Source of the DNA: Bisporella sp. PMI_857
Taxonomy: Eukaryota; Ascomycota; Leotiomycetes; Helotiales; Helotiaceae
Direction of reading: 5' to 3'
NCBI GenBank assembly: GCA_021307315.1
Contig: JAJSPD010000031.1
Coordinates: 310,001-374,000 of the forward strand
DNA: 64,000 bases
Shown: piece after piece, positions 22,519-34,324 of the stretch
Layout of the letters: every line of letters begins with the position of its first letter
Position numbering within the stretch: position 1 is the first letter of the stretch
Notes under the pieces: generated by a model
What the model was told of the DNA's origin: nothing
Seen by the model: the letters and a program-made list of their open reading frames with translations, nothing else
Database searches by the model: none
Translations under genes and position numbers: made by a program

Positions 22519-23005
22519 CTTGCGCTTTTCGATGTTTTACGACTTTAGAAATGGGGGTGATGGGAAGATAGATGGCAGGTTCGCAATGATATCTGTCCAA
22601 GGAACGCATGCAGGGATCGTAAGGGGTGGCCTCGGTTAACGTTCGCAGCCAATGAAGCCGGACATGTGGTACTAGATTTCATGTGCATATACTAAATAGG
22701 AAGATAAGAAGCACAAAATTGAGATATGGCGGGATTTATTAATAATAATGCGCACTATAAATCTAGCGCATGGAACCGTGCAGTTATCCTACTGTGTAAA
22801 AGCCGCAAGACTGAGGGTTTCGAGTAAGGCCCAACACGGTAAATGACTAATCACAGGATAAAGCTGTGTTGCCAAGCCTCGCTCAACTACAACTGAACGG
22901 CAAAGCTTATACTTTGGAGAATATGTTCTAGTGCTAGTCTCTGAGCCTGAGGTTTGTTATTTATGGATATATATAGAAGTAGTTTTACAATATTTTCAAA
23001 CGTTC
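22519..23005. other. Intergenic between HIS2 start and tRNA-Arg
   Basis: This gap holds the HIS2 promoter on the minus strand and the 5' flank of the tRNA gene. No further feature is recognised. Confidence 0.45.
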
Positions 23006-23090
23006 GAGCGGTTGGCGCAATGGTAGCGCGTGGTCCTCCTACACATGAGTGTCGAGACTGAGGTTGAGGGTTCGAGTCCCTTATCGCTCG
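23006..23090 (+). tRNA. tRNA-Arg (anticodon CCT) with 13-nt intron
   Basis: The acceptor stem GAGCGGT pairs with ATCGCTC (one G-T pair), followed by discriminator G at 23090. The D arm is TGGCGCAATGGTAGCGC. The anticodon stem TGGTC pairs with GACTG at 23056-23060, with loop C-T-CCT-A-[intron]-A. The intron (23042-23054) sits one base after the anticodon, the standard eukaryotic position. The T arm is GAGGG-TTCGAGT-CCCTT. A T-run after the gene (TTATTTTT) suits Pol III termination. Confidence 0.93.
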
Positions 23091-24425
23091 TTATTTTTAC
23101 CATTTTGAATAGGTCCTGAGCGTTCATTCTATTATTTTGTAAAAACGAACAGAATTTTCAATGATGACGGCTCAAATTTATCTTTTTTTTTGGGCGGCGG
23201 ACATGGTGCCAGGGCTGTGAGGGAAGCGAGACTTGGCATGCTTTCTTTATGATGCAAAGGCATCCACAAGATGTCTGAAGTACTACAGTGAAAAAAAAAA
23301 AAAGGGAATTATTAAATGCTACTACTGTATAGGATGTTTCAGGATATTGGCTTCCTGGATATACATGTATGAAATTATGTTATTTTAGAAACCACGTTAT
23401 GCAAGTATCAAGTTGTTGACACAATGAATTGCCTAGCTAATTGAACCTAGCATTTTCTTACCCTTTTGAAGCTCGGAGCATCGACGAGGAAACCGGATTA
23501 TTCGGGGTTACGTGGAAATGTCCGCTAGAGCTCCTTGCCCCGCGTAGGCTGAATTGAACGACCTTTCAATCTGAGCTCTGTAGGATCGTTATGCTATTGG
23601 CGTCTCCTGCTCAGGATTCTGCAGCCCAGAACTACGCAGGTAGCTGGATGATCCGCTGGATCCAGATGTCCTGGGATTATCACCATGTATGTATGTGTGG
23701 TCCTAGTGGTGATATACGATTTTAAAATATCAAAGCACCTATCAAGAATCATTCAACATATGGTAATTTATTCAATATCATTCGTGCTTTATTAAATGCA
23801 AACGTTAGTGCTGGCGGAAACTACTGAAAAGGGTCATCTCATGGATGATACACCGTGATTAAACGTCCGTCAATTAATGTTCGCGTCGTCGGGAGTACTT
23901 AATCTATAAAATGAAAAACATTTCGTGCGCCGAAATGACGGATATATCACAAATGCGGTATCATGGGATGCACGAAAAAACTAGGCATGGTAGGTCACAT
24001 ATCGGAGTCGCCAAACCAGAAATATCTGTATTTCCCTTTCTAAGACTATCAAGATACCCGTCCGTATCCCATCTACCGGTTCCGGGACGCCGAATTTCTG
24101 CTAAGCGCCTTAAGAGAACCAAATTACAACCTCCAGATTGATCTGGGACCGGGGTATCACAAAAATGCGCCTTTCAATGCCCACCTTTATTCCCTACCCT
24201 CCCTCTAGCGCGCAGGCGGATATCTCAGAGATACGCCGCAATCAACGAACGCCGGTCAAACTTCGAACATGCCTCCAGAGAGGCGGGGCGGCGGCGCGGC
24301 GCTTTTCAACGTCTCAACGTGACGTTCTTGGCCCCGTCTCGTCTCATCTCGTCAGCATCATCCCTCAGCCCCTCCGTAGACCCCCCCCAAAAAAAATCCA
24401 TATCCGCGCCCCTCCTCCTTCAACC
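23091..24425. other. Intergenic, no gene seen
   Basis: The stretch contains a poly-A run (23291-23303) and becomes GC-rich after 24.2 kb. No coding frame is supported; the GC-rich frames near 24.2-24.6 kb are best explained by the small gene on the minus strand. Confidence 0.45.
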
Positions 24426-24764
24426 TCAAGACTTCAAGCTCGAGATGCTCCCCCGCAAAATGCTCCTTCGCTTCCCCTTCTTCATGCTCTTCGACGCCTC
24501 CAGCGCGAGCTCCTCGTAATAAGGGTAGCCGATGCGGAGCGGCGCCGGGGCCGCCCCGGTGGTCGGAGACGTCGACGCGCTGCTTTGCGTTGATGTGTTG
24601 GTGGAGGAGGATGATGATGAGCACAGCGACGGCCGCGACGGACGTGTTGTGATCGAGGGGAAGCGTGCGGTGCTCAGCAGCGACGGGGTGCTGGGGTGCG
24701 AGTAGTTTGAGGTGCTGGGTCGAGAGGAGGAGCGCGAATTGGGGATTGAGTGGGTTGTTCCCAT
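24426..24764 (-). CDS. Small Ser-rich protein with N-myristoylation-like start (112 aa)
   Basis: A 112-residue frame starts MGTTHSIPNSRSSSRPS, with Gly2 and Ser6 fitting the N-myristoylation pattern MGxxxS. A Ser/Thr/Pro-rich middle follows. The C-terminus is less simple: YPYYEELALEASKSMKK followed by basic KGKRRSILRGS. The region is more GC-rich than its flanks. The compositional bias means it could be spurious, but the structured C-terminus favours a real gene. Function is unknown; membrane attachment is an inference from the N-terminus alone. Confidence 0.45.
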   Translation of the reverse strand: MGTTHSIPNSRSSSRPSTSNYSHPSTPSLLSTARFPSITTRPSRPSLCSSSSSSTNTSTQSSASTSPTTGAAPAPLRIGYPYYEELALEASKSMKKGKRRSILRGSISSLKS

Positions 24765-26410
24765 CGTTCCTTTTTTTTTGGTTTTTTTTTTGGTCGCGTT
24801 TCGTGATAGAGGATTTGCTTCTTTTGCGGTGCAGGATTCTTCAAACGTGTTGTGGTTCTTGCAGTATAGGATCCGGCGGATTACTCTCTCGTGGGTTTCT
24901 CTCTCTCTCTTCTTTCGATGGTTTGGTAAGGTTAGGTGCGAAGGAGAAACAACCTCGAAACGAAGGATGGCAGGATCATATATACTGTTATGTATGAAGG
25001 AAGAAGGATGCGGTCCCTAGTTTGATCCTGGTGATCAATTCTTACAACATTTTACACTGTGTTTTACGTAGGGGAGGGGGGAAATTATACATTTATGCTT
25101 GGTGCGGCGATGTCTCAAGAGAGCCATGTTGGCTGCCTTGTAGGTCAGCCCCTCAGGCTTGATAGCCAAATCTGATTTGATGTAATTGAGAGTAGGTCGA
25201 GAGCAGGCTAGTCAGCAATGCAGGTGATCGCTTGATAGGGCGGATTACCCTGACGTGAGGCTGAGTTTGAAGGATCCCGAGCTGGTGGGCGGTCGCAAGG
25301 TTTCGTGGCAATTATAGATTCGTCCTTTGTTTCTGACTCTCTAATTGGTTGTATCCACGAGACTGGGGAGGGGGGGAAGTTGGGGAGGCTGTGATTGGTG
25401 AGCCGGGGGAAAAGCATATCGATGAATCTGATGAACTTTATTCCATCCCTATCACGGGCAAGATATGTAGGCACAATTCGAACTTTGTCGACATGATGGT
25501 GATGAATAAATTTTACTGGCCCCAAAGCCTTGGTACTACTCTAATACTTCCCTGTATACGCATCTCATCTTTGGACCCCGCGATGTTAGGGCAACGATGA
25601 GCGGAATATACCCTGAAATGATGATTCACGAACAGCGTCCCTAATCGGTCTCGTGCTGCTCTTTCCAATTGGATGGACAATAGGCTCGCTTCTCACTGCC
25701 CATAGGCAAGATATTGAGGAGGCTGGAAGAAAAGATAAGCTCTTTGCAAGCAACTTTAAGGCGTATTGGTGGCTATGATGTTGGGTTTTCGATCTATGTT
25801 TGGCCCGCACAGCGAGTTTTCCAACCCTGTGGGTTGGCGGCATGGCTGCGAACAAGCCTCACCATGTCTTGGCTTTGTACTGATCACCATTGCGCCGTTT
25901 AGTCTTTGATACGCGGTGCTGATCATACATTTTTATTCATCTCACAAAAGTTGTTCAACTTACCGTAGCACGTAATTTCGAGCATATCATCTTGTAATTT
26001 ATGACTGATATTATTATATTCTATATTACAGTCCACCTTACAAGGTCGGTTTGGTATCTCCAATCTTTTGAAAATACGACTGCCGGTCCTTTGCGAGATG
26101 ATGAGTGGAGATTTGTCTATTCATGCCCAGGCCGTTGACACCATGCCTTCATTCATTATCCCCCAAAACGCCATGGCTCAATGTTGATACATGCAACAGA
26201 GCAAATTTTATGTGAAGGACAAAGGAAAATCAGCTGGCCAGCATGCTGAACACGGGAACAGTGCCGGCCCACTACCCCGGATACCCCGCTGCAACCTATC
26301 AATATGTGCAAAAGCACGGGTATCATTATGACAAAGGAGATGTATAGTGTGTAGAATTGACCATCCAGCTTTTGACGGGATAGACGACTAGAACCGAAGG
26401 ATGTGTGAAT
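24765..26410. other. Intergenic, no gene seen
   Basis: The first part is T- and CT-rich on the plus strand (24770-24930) and would be the promoter side of the minus-strand small gene. The remainder shows no supported feature. Confidence 0.45.
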
Positions 26411-29400
26411 TCAAGCAGCAGACTCCGTATGTCCGCCACCAAGAAGCTCGAGGATCTTATTGGATACAGCCCCAGGATACCCACGGCTGAGCATCTCCTG
26501 GACGACAGCTGTGGCGCTTTGTCTATCCTCAACAGCAAGATATGCTCTGGTCATGGCTTCATAAGTGCTCGGTTCTCTCTTTTCGCGACCAACAGATGCA
26601 AAGATGGCCTTGCTCTTCTCGATTTTTGACTCATTGGCCCATCCGTGAATAAGAGTATTGGCAATGTACGGTGTCATTTCCACACGACGGGTGGCCATAT
26701 CGAGAAGAAGAGGCTCGGTATCGGCAACGAGGTGGTTGGCTACCATGGATTCGAAAAGGGCTTGATAGAGGCAAGCTTGAGGACGAATCGATGAGTCGCA
26801 CATGACAGAGTCGAACACAGCTCGCGCTCCCTCCATGTCGTGCATGACACAGCCCTTAGCATGAATCAAAGATGAGTAGTGGACTGCCTCGGGAGTTTGA
26901 CCAGTGCTACGAATGACATCAAGAACAGCCTCAGCGGCGGCCATATTGATAGGTTCAAGAGTAGCGTGAGTATCAACAAGAAGCTTGTAGGTGTGGTTGG
27001 TCGGTTGAATACCCTTGCTCTGCATGCGCTCATAGTACGCCAGAACCTTTGATTTGTCGCGTTTGGTGGTGAGGAAGAATTGCATCAAACTGTTGTATGG
27101 TGCTGGACGAGCCTTGTAGTTGGGCATCGATTCCATTTCATCAAACAGCTCTTCGGCAAATTTCTCGTCACTGACACGGCAGAGAGCATTGACAATAGTA
27201 CCATATGTAACGCTCGTTGGTCGGATTCCCAGTCCACGCATCTCAGCAAAGTAGAAAAGACAGTCGTCGATCCGACGGGCCTTTCCAAGTTTGCCAATGA
27301 GAGCGTTGTAAAGGAATGAGGATGGCTCAACACCTTCAGTCTTGGCACGATGGAAGATCTTAACTGCTTCCGAAGCTTCATCGAATGTCTTTGTTGACTC
27401 CTTCAATGTGGTAATATACAGGCCGAAGGTATTAGCAGTAGGAGCAGCACCCATATCGAGAAGTTCTTGGTGATATTGAGCAGCTAATGTACGGTTTCCG
27501 AGAGTAAGGCAGGCTCCAACCATAGCATCCAGGATCGAAACCCATCCATAACGAACGACGGAGTACTGTGGAATTAATGGGATATCGGATCGAGCCATTC
27601 CGAGGATATCGTGAACCAAATTCATTTTCTCCTCGCGGGCAGCAGCAGAGATGAGTTTGGCATAGGTGATGTATCGAGGGTGACGTCCAGCTCGGCGGAT
27701 GTTTTTGAATCTTCCAAGAGCATCATTTAGTCGCGATACCTTGGAGCGGCCACTGGTACCTCGCTCAAGCTCATCAGCAATTAGAGCGGAACCCTTGAAG
27801 TCGGTGGATGCTGCATATGGGTCGAAGGTATCCTCATAAGTTGGGGGTTGTTGGAATGATACTGGGCTGAAGGTTTGTTGATACATAGGAGTCTCTGGAA
27901 TAATCTCACGTGGATCTTGAATAGAGCGCTTCTTCATGTATTGAACAATGAAATCAGTACCTTCCTCGATCTCATCAGCCAGTTGTCCGTTGTGATCAAT
28001 AGCTGAGCTTCTAATGCGTGCAAACATCTGTTCCGATTGAGTTAAACCCTCTACGAGCTGGCCCGAACCAATCAGTGCTACGGCGTACATAGCAGTTGGT
28101 TCGATAAATGATGACGAAACATTCATATTCGATCCCGACAGAATTTGCCAGTAAATTGAAGCCCCAGCCACATCACCGAGACGCACATTAAGAGCAAGCA
28201 TGGCCATGACTGGCGAAGCAATATCTTGATATGTTGCTGGGATGTTGGCAAATGCTGACACGGCAGTTATCTTGTCCCCTTTATCCGCGGCGACGGTTGC
28301 TACCTTGCTCATGGCGGCTTCCTTGACAGAAGTCTCTAGGCTGTGTGCCCAATCAAGTGCTTCAGGGAGCATTCCTCGATCCAGCATGCCTTGAACAAAG
28401 CCGTAATTGATAATTGTATCTCTAAAGGAAGCAGAATTGACACCAGAATCCATGATGCGATCAAAGAACTGCAAGGCACCTTTAGTTCTATCAGACGCGA
28501 TGTATGCTCTCACAACAGCTGCATACACGAGGGCATCTTGCCGATCACTGATTGTGAGCTCGCTCTTGTCGTGTGCGATCGCAAGATTCTTGTATGCATT
28601 GTATCGATCAACTGCACGGTCCAAGGCTCCAGTTTGGGCCAAGGCTTTGATCATAGGAGGAAAAGTGGCTGCAAGTGGGACGACTTGACGCGCTTCCATG
28701 AAGTCGTAAAATCGTTCCATTTCTGTAATACGACCAGCCTCAGAACATGCAGAAATCAGCTTATGGTATGTTTCTGCGGGGTAGGTGCGGTCCGGCTTCG
28801 CCATAGATGCTGCAAAAAGAGTGATCGCAAGATCGAGGCGATCATCTTCGGTAATGAGATCCAACTCAAAAGCGTTAGAGTCGAACATGAATTTGCCAGC
28901 TCCATCCATATTGCCATATCTCGTACGCTTCTCTTCCAGTAATTGCTTCGAAGAGGCAACCTCAAGAGATCGAGAAGCTAATAAGTTGATGAGCGTATTG
29001 TAAAAGGCAGTATTTGGCGAGATTTGTCGCTTCATCATATCGGTATATACACCAACGGCGTTGCTTGAAATCCGAATCTTTTCAGCTGGTAAGTTGATGG
29101 CAGCATTTAGAAGCGCATTATATGCCTCCGCGGTCGGCTGGATATTCGCAACCAGCATGGCCTCAAATACAGCAGGAACCTCAGCATGACGACCCGCATC
29201 TGATAATTTTGTGAGATGCTCAGCATAGCTGCGAGACTGAAGGTCACTGGCTGTAGTGACGGGTGGAGATGGTGACTTTCGGAAGCCAGACTCGACCGAA
29301 GGAGCTCGAGATGGAACAGACGAGATAGCAGGCGAAGGTCCTCGTGCAACAATGCTTACCTCGGCCTCGAATATAGCCTTGTTATTTCGCGATTGTATTT

Positions 29401-29947
29401 CCTTCTCAAGGGCGGCATCAACAGCTGCCAAAGCAGCTTCCTCCACCGCATCCAGTTGAGGTTTCGAGGCATATTCAACCAAGCTATCACTTCGTGATCT
29501 CTGGGCTGATTCAGGTGCCTCAATAGGCTTTTCTATCTCGATCTCAGGTTGGTGACTCTCCGTCTCGGCTATAGCAGAGGCGGAAAATGGCTTCCATTCA
29601 ATACGCTTGGGAAACTGGAACTGCGTCCATTCCCTCTCAGTTTCCCCTGCTACATGTTGATTTTGCCAGGCATCGAAGTAAGCATCTAAAGCACCTTCGC
29701 TCTTGTCACTCCGAGTCTCTCGCACAATACCAATAGACTGTTGGGAGCTGCTGTGGAATGCATTTTGAAAGTGATGGGTATTTCCAACCCTGCTGGCACG
29801 ACGATGGAGACCGAACCCAGGCCTGTTTTGTGCAGCGTAAACTTGTGGATGTGTGGCCGCGACAACTGATTGAGCGTAGCCGTGTGTGAAAGATTTCGCG
29901 AACCCTTGACGTGCAAGATTCGAGTAGAGGTTGGAGTAGATGGGCAT
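26411..29947 (-). CDS. Mitochondrial pentatricopeptide-repeat protein, CYA5-like
   Basis: A single exon of 1178 residues starts MPIYSNLYSNLARQGFAKSF, a basic, hydroxylated N-terminus fitting a mitochondrial presequence. From about residue 235 onwards, PPR-type helical pairs recur, for example AYNALLNAAINLP, TYHKLISACSEAGRITEMER, FLYNALIGKLGKARRIDDCL, TYGTIVNALCRVSDEKFAEE and TYKLLVDTHATLEPINM. Architecture and length resemble fungal Cya5-type proteins, which promote expression of mitochondrial mRNAs such as cox1. The RNA target here is inferred only from that resemblance. No frame break is seen. Confidence 0.88.
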   Translation of the reverse strand: MPIYSNLYSNLARQGFAKSFTHGYAQSVVAATHPQVYAAQNRPGFGLHRRASRVGNTHHFQNAFHSSSQQSIGIVRETRSDKSEGALDAYFDAWQNQHVAGETEREWTQFQFPKRIEWKPFSASAIAETESHQPEIEIEKPIEAPESAQRSRSDSLVEYASKPQLDAVEEAALAAVDAALEKEIQSRNNKAIFEAEVSIVARGPSPAISSVPSRAPSVESGFRKSPSPPVTTASDLQSRSYAEHLTKLSDAGRHAEVPAVFEAMLVANIQPTAEAYNALLNAAINLPAEKIRISSNAVGVYTDMMKRQISPNTAFYNTLINLLASRSLEVASSKQLLEEKRTRYGNMDGAGKFMFDSNAFELDLITEDDRLDLAITLFAASMAKPDRTYPAETYHKLISACSEAGRITEMERFYDFMEARQVVPLAATFPPMIKALAQTGALDRAVDRYNAYKNLAIAHDKSELTISDRQDALVYAAVVRAYIASDRTKGALQFFDRIMDSGVNSASFRDTIINYGFVQGMLDRGMLPEALDWAHSLETSVKEAAMSKVATVAADKGDKITAVSAFANIPATYQDIASPVMAMLALNVRLGDVAGASIYWQILSGSNMNVSSSFIEPTAMYAVALIGSGQLVEGLTQSEQMFARIRSSAIDHNGQLADEIEEGTDFIVQYMKKRSIQDPREIIPETPMYQQTFSPVSFQQPPTYEDTFDPYAASTDFKGSALIADELERGTSGRSKVSRLNDALGRFKNIRRAGRHPRYITYAKLISAAAREEKMNLVHDILGMARSDIPLIPQYSVVRYGWVSILDAMVGACLTLGNRTLAAQYHQELLDMGAAPTANTFGLYITTLKESTKTFDEASEAVKIFHRAKTEGVEPSSFLYNALIGKLGKARRIDDCLFYFAEMRGLGIRPTSVTYGTIVNALCRVSDEKFAEELFDEMESMPNYKARPAPYNSLMQFFLTTKRDKSKVLAYYERMQSKGIQPTNHTYKLLVDTHATLEPINMAAAEAVLDVIRSTGQTPEAVHYSSLIHAKGCVMHDMEGARAVFDSVMCDSSIRPQACLYQALFESMVANHLVADTEPLLLDMATRRVEMTPYIANTLIHGWANESKIEKSKAIFASVGREKREPSTYEAMTRAYLAVEDRQSATAVVQEMLSRGYPGAVSNKILELLGGGHTESAA

Positions 29948-31485
29948 TTAGTGATGGTGAGACCTCTCAGGATGGTAGAGAGGAGACTGGAGGGTGCAAG
30001 TTAGTCTCCATATGTGCATGTGCGCCGACTTGCTACGCACGAGTCGAGCAATATTCTCTCCAGATAAAATGCGTCACAGATGAATAATTACTTACAGTGA
30101 ATCTCAAAGTAAAGGTGATTGCAGGTTCATTGACAGCAATGCCGTCAAAGAACGCGCTGGTTGGGGGTATTGAATTTCTCAAGTTTTTGTTTTGTGCGAT
30201 TGCTGTCTGAGGTTTGTAATCCCCAGAACGAGAGGTGGTTGTGTTGGATTTTCAAGGCAGAGCCTAAGGTATACAATTCGGGCGCACCAGTATTTAACAG
30301 GGTGTCCTCGGCACCAGGTAGACTTGGATGACGAGTAGAGGTGCAATGGCGCGTGGTGGTGCTGCTGGTGCTGGTGGTGGTGTGGGGGAATATGCAGAAG
30401 AGATACAGTCAAGTACTCTCAAGCTTCCAATAGTTGTTATTAGTTGAGGTCTGAACCGAATAAAGGTCAGGTGCGGCGGTGCGAAGATATCCCGGAGGCG
30501 AAGGAAATGGAGAATAACAGGATGAATGAAAAGGATGAATGAGCGATGTAGATAGCAAAAAGTAGTAGTTTGTTTGGAGTGTGGGTTACGTAGGTGACTC
30601 GACGCCAGAAATTCGCGATGGAAGGACAGAGAATTTTCAGGAGGCAGGACGATAACTGCCCGGCTCCCGGGACGGGTGGCATCCCTGTGTGTCGCATGCA
30701 CATCTACAGGGGAGGAAGCCAGCCATTTTCTGGGGTTGAAAAGGCTTAGGGGGATAGTTGGTTTATATCATATTATATATCATATATTAGATTGGGATAC
30801 TGTACATGCATTAAAAATAAAAAAATAAAAAGGGGAAAAAAGATCTATTTTCATAATTCAACACAATAGTCAATTGAATCCAATTACAAAGGAAGGCATC
30901 TTCATTCCACAATAGCAGTAGAGGAGAAACAAATATTGCCAGGGCGGGTTGTATACTGTAGTAAAAGGACTACGCTGTTAGGGGGATGGGGGGGTAAGCG
31001 TAAGCATGTGGAATGTGGAATGCGGATTCTTGCTGCCTGAGGGCCCATGACTAATCCTAGTTTGTTAGGTCTGACATAACCTTGCAGTAGTGGTGTACCA
31101 CAGGGGGCTACCTTCCACTACCACCACCACCAATCAAATGCATCCCAAGTCAAAATACGCGGACTCTTTTTCTTCCTTCGGTGCCGTGGTTCGCTATTTT
31201 CTCCCTCCATAATCCCGATCGGTGAATAGCCACTCTTATATCCGTCACACCAGGTCAATTTGCCAATTTTATGCCCTCACGCACAATCAATCCGTTCCCC
31301 TTTCCCAGTTATATTTCCCACTTAGTCTGGCATGCATTGACGAGCTGTGGGGGGCCCAACGTAATTCTGATCAACACTAACCTCCTTTTTTTGGTCACTT
31401 TCGACACATCACCAGGCTCAACGGGACTTCCAGGAATCCTTCCGTAGCATCGCAGAAAAGGAGGTCCGCCGCCTCGTTTCCAGCT
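29948..31485. other. Divergent intergenic region, 1.5 kb
   Basis: This lies between the starts of the PPR gene (minus) and ERG8 (plus). It holds short simple repeats, for example a GGT/GCT tract at 30353-30388 and an ACC tract near 31115-31135, and AT-rich sequence at 30760-30840. Promoters of both genes must lie here. No gene is seen. Confidence 0.45.
30353..30388. repeat. GGT/GCT trinucleotide-rich tract
   Basis: GTGGTGGTGCTGCTGGTGCT and further GGT units form a short imperfect trinucleotide run in the intergenic region. Confidence 0.6.
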
Positions 31486-33154
31486 ATGACCACAGCCGTG
31501 TCTGCGCCGGGCAAAGTGTTGCTTGCCGGTGGTTATCTGGTACTGGATCGCCTTTACACCGGGCTCGTCTTTGGGCTGAGTGCACGCATACATGTGCTCG
31601 TCAAAGACGTCGACACCGGCTCTGGCGTCCAGCTCTCGGAAATACTGGTGCGTAGCCCACAGTTCCGGGACGCCGCATGGAATTATGGATATCACCTGAC
31701 TGCCGACCAAGGAGGTGTACATGTCACTCAATTGCAAGGGTACGGCCACTTCTCCTTGCCCCCAAGGCTGAAGCCTCTCCTTTCCTTCCTGTTCGCTTCC
31801 CCCCTTTTCTGTGTTTGCGTTCCCCATCAGGGGCGTGGTCATGTGAGATAGCATGTAGAAAGTGCCTGGCCTTCATATGGTCCATTGAGACTGGCAAAGT
31901 GAGAATGACTGTTTCTCAGTACCAAATCCTCTAGCCTTGCAAAAAGCTGCAAAGCCTTTTGTAGCTACCTGCTTCTTCATCAGAGTTGCAGAGTATATTC
32001 ATCTTGTACAGGGGCATTTTTCTTTACCCTTGCTTGCCCTGTTATACTCTCCTTTACATAATAAGTGTCTCACCGTATGCAGTGCATCTTCAGCAGCTCT
32101 TTCTCGAAATCCATTCGTAGAGACCGCGCTAGTTTATGCTCTTACTTATATATCATCCGTTCTCCCCACAACCATCATCAAGCCAGCGTCAGTCACCATC
32201 CTCGCGGACAATGACTACTACTCCCAACCCTCAGATGCGGTCGTCAACAGCAAGTTTGAATTTACGGATTTTGGTGTCCGCCTCCAGGATGCCCACAAGA
32301 CGGGTCTGGGATCCTCGGCGGCTCTAGTAACAGCCTTCACAGGAGCAATTCTCTCCCACTACCTTCCCGCCACGCAATTCTCCCTCGATTCCGAGCAGGG
32401 GCGTGCAAGGCTTCACAACCTCGCACAAGCCGCCCATTGCGCTGCCCAAGGAAAAGTAGGCTCTGGTTTCGACGTAGCCGCTGCCGTTTATGGCACTTGC
32501 GTCTACCGACGCTTCTCTCCCTCCATTCTTTCCAGCTTAGGCGAGCCCAGCTCTCAAGGATTCGCCACCCGCGTTCGACAAATCGTCGACAATACCTCTT
32601 CGGACCATAAATGGGACACTCAAATCTCCAAAGGCGGCATCACGATTCCGAAAGATATGGCGCTGGTCATGTGCGACGTAGACTGCGGCTCCCAGACCGT
32701 AAGTATGGTGAAGAAGGTGCTAGAATGGCGCAAGTCAGACGCAGAGGGCTCAAAAGCGCTCTGGGATGAGCTGCAACTCAGCAATGACACGCTTGCATCA
32801 ACTCTTTCTTCGGGGACGCCTCCTCAGCTAGAAGCCGCCTTTGCGTCGATTCGGGAGAAAATCAGAGACATGGGTACGAGATCCGGTGTCCCGATTGAAC
32901 CTCCTGAGCAGACCGAGCTGCTTGATGCATTAACCAGCGGCGTTTCCGGGGTTGCTGGAGGAGTGGTTCCAGGCGCTGGAGGCTATGATGCCATCGTCCT
33001 GTTAGTGCAGGACGACGAGGAGACCAAGTCAGACATCGAGAAGTTCCTGGTGAAGTGGAGCGAGGAGAAGAAGGGCAACGTGAAGCTGTTGGGCGCAAAA
33101 GGAGAGCTTGAGGGTGCGAGAAGTGAGGATGCATCTTTATATAAGTTTCAATAA
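31486..33154 (+). CDS. ERG8: Phosphomevalonate kinase
   Basis: Exon 1 (31486-31739) and exon 2 (32083-33154) give 441 residues of a GHMP kinase that phosphorylates mevalonate-5-phosphate in the mevalonate and ergosterol pathway. Family features are the N-terminal SAPGKVLLAGGYLVLD, the glycine-rich ATP loop KTGLGSSAALVTA, GKVGSGFDVAAAVYG and the C-terminal PGAGGYDAIVLL. The splice joins VTQLQG to ASSAALSRNPFVETALVYAL, which fits the family. The intron is 343 nt, far longer than others in this window. The length suits fungal Erg8 (about 450 residues). Confidence 0.92.
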
Positions 33155-34324
33155 ATAAAATCAGGTTTCTCGCGGTCATGGCCCAGCAATGGCCATGTGT
33201 CATGCTGCTAGCTTACCATGAAGTTGTGACTTATCAATTCACCGTTGCTCTGCTAGAATGTGAAGCAGACGGAAACGAAACTAGTCAGGGGACCTTCCTT
33301 TATTTAAGTGATTCGATATTATTATGCTGCCGAATACTCGCGAGAAGAGTCAATCAAATATCAGAGTCAGACCGACCCTATGAACCACAAACCCACGAAA
33401 AATTGTCCTTTCAAATTTCACCGCACGAGCCTACGCGAGGGAGTCGCAATAAGTTAAACACTAAGCCTGCCATAATACCAGACACAATTATACCACCGCG
33501 CTCTGAATCCGAAGCGTGGGGCACCTCTAAGCCGAACGATATATAACATGAAATCCGCAATAAGCGTGGGATTATCTAGCGGGAGGTGACAACGAAACAA
33601 GAGCTCTAAACAGAGACCTAACTCGTCTCACCCGCCATTCTACACACTCCTCTGCCTTTAGTGCTTCCTCTCCTCCCCGCTTCGCCATCGTCTTCCCCAA
33701 CCGGGTCATGAGCCTGACGCGCTACCGCCGCGCTAACGAGCTGTCTTTTCCTGGCACGATATAGATGGCATTAAATCGGACAATCGCCCTTATTGAAATC
33801 TCATCTTGGGGGAGGCACGATTGCGAGTCACGAGCTACCTGAACCGTGGTTAGACATGCGTTGCCGCACCTTAGCTTGGCGATTACTTGGGAGGAGCAAG
33901 GAAATGGAAAACCCCGCCGTGACGGCTATGCTGGAGAAGAGGAGGTAATTAGAATTAAGAGGTGAGGCAGGATGTACAGCTTGAGAAATGCTCTGGTGCG
34001 CTCTTGGAAACTCACCTTGCGCTGCTGTTGTTAGGAATAATATTTGTAATAGGCCCTGACGTGCAGAACGGCTTTTGGTTAGCGCCTCTCGTCGTAACAG
34101 CATTTCAGTTGGGAGACGCAGTTGCGAGGTCGGAAGCAGTTTTGAAATGAGTGCAAGCGCATTAAATGAAAGAGCGGCAGCTTCGGAAAGATAGTCGGTA
34201 ACCCTTAGTTACCATTTCTCTTGGTTCGCTAGAGCAAGGACTATGATGATGGCTTCACAGAGCCTTAAACTTCAACTCTACTCACACGGCGGAGATAGTT
34301 TGGGTATTATCTTCGCAGAAAATA
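33155..34324. other. Convergent intergenic region
   Basis: About 1.2 kb lie between the ends of ERG8 and PPX1. No gene or repeat is supported. Confidence 0.45.

Noticed and set aside
28343..28942. 199-codon plus-strand frame
   Set aside because: It is antisense within the PPR protein gene and shows no protein features.
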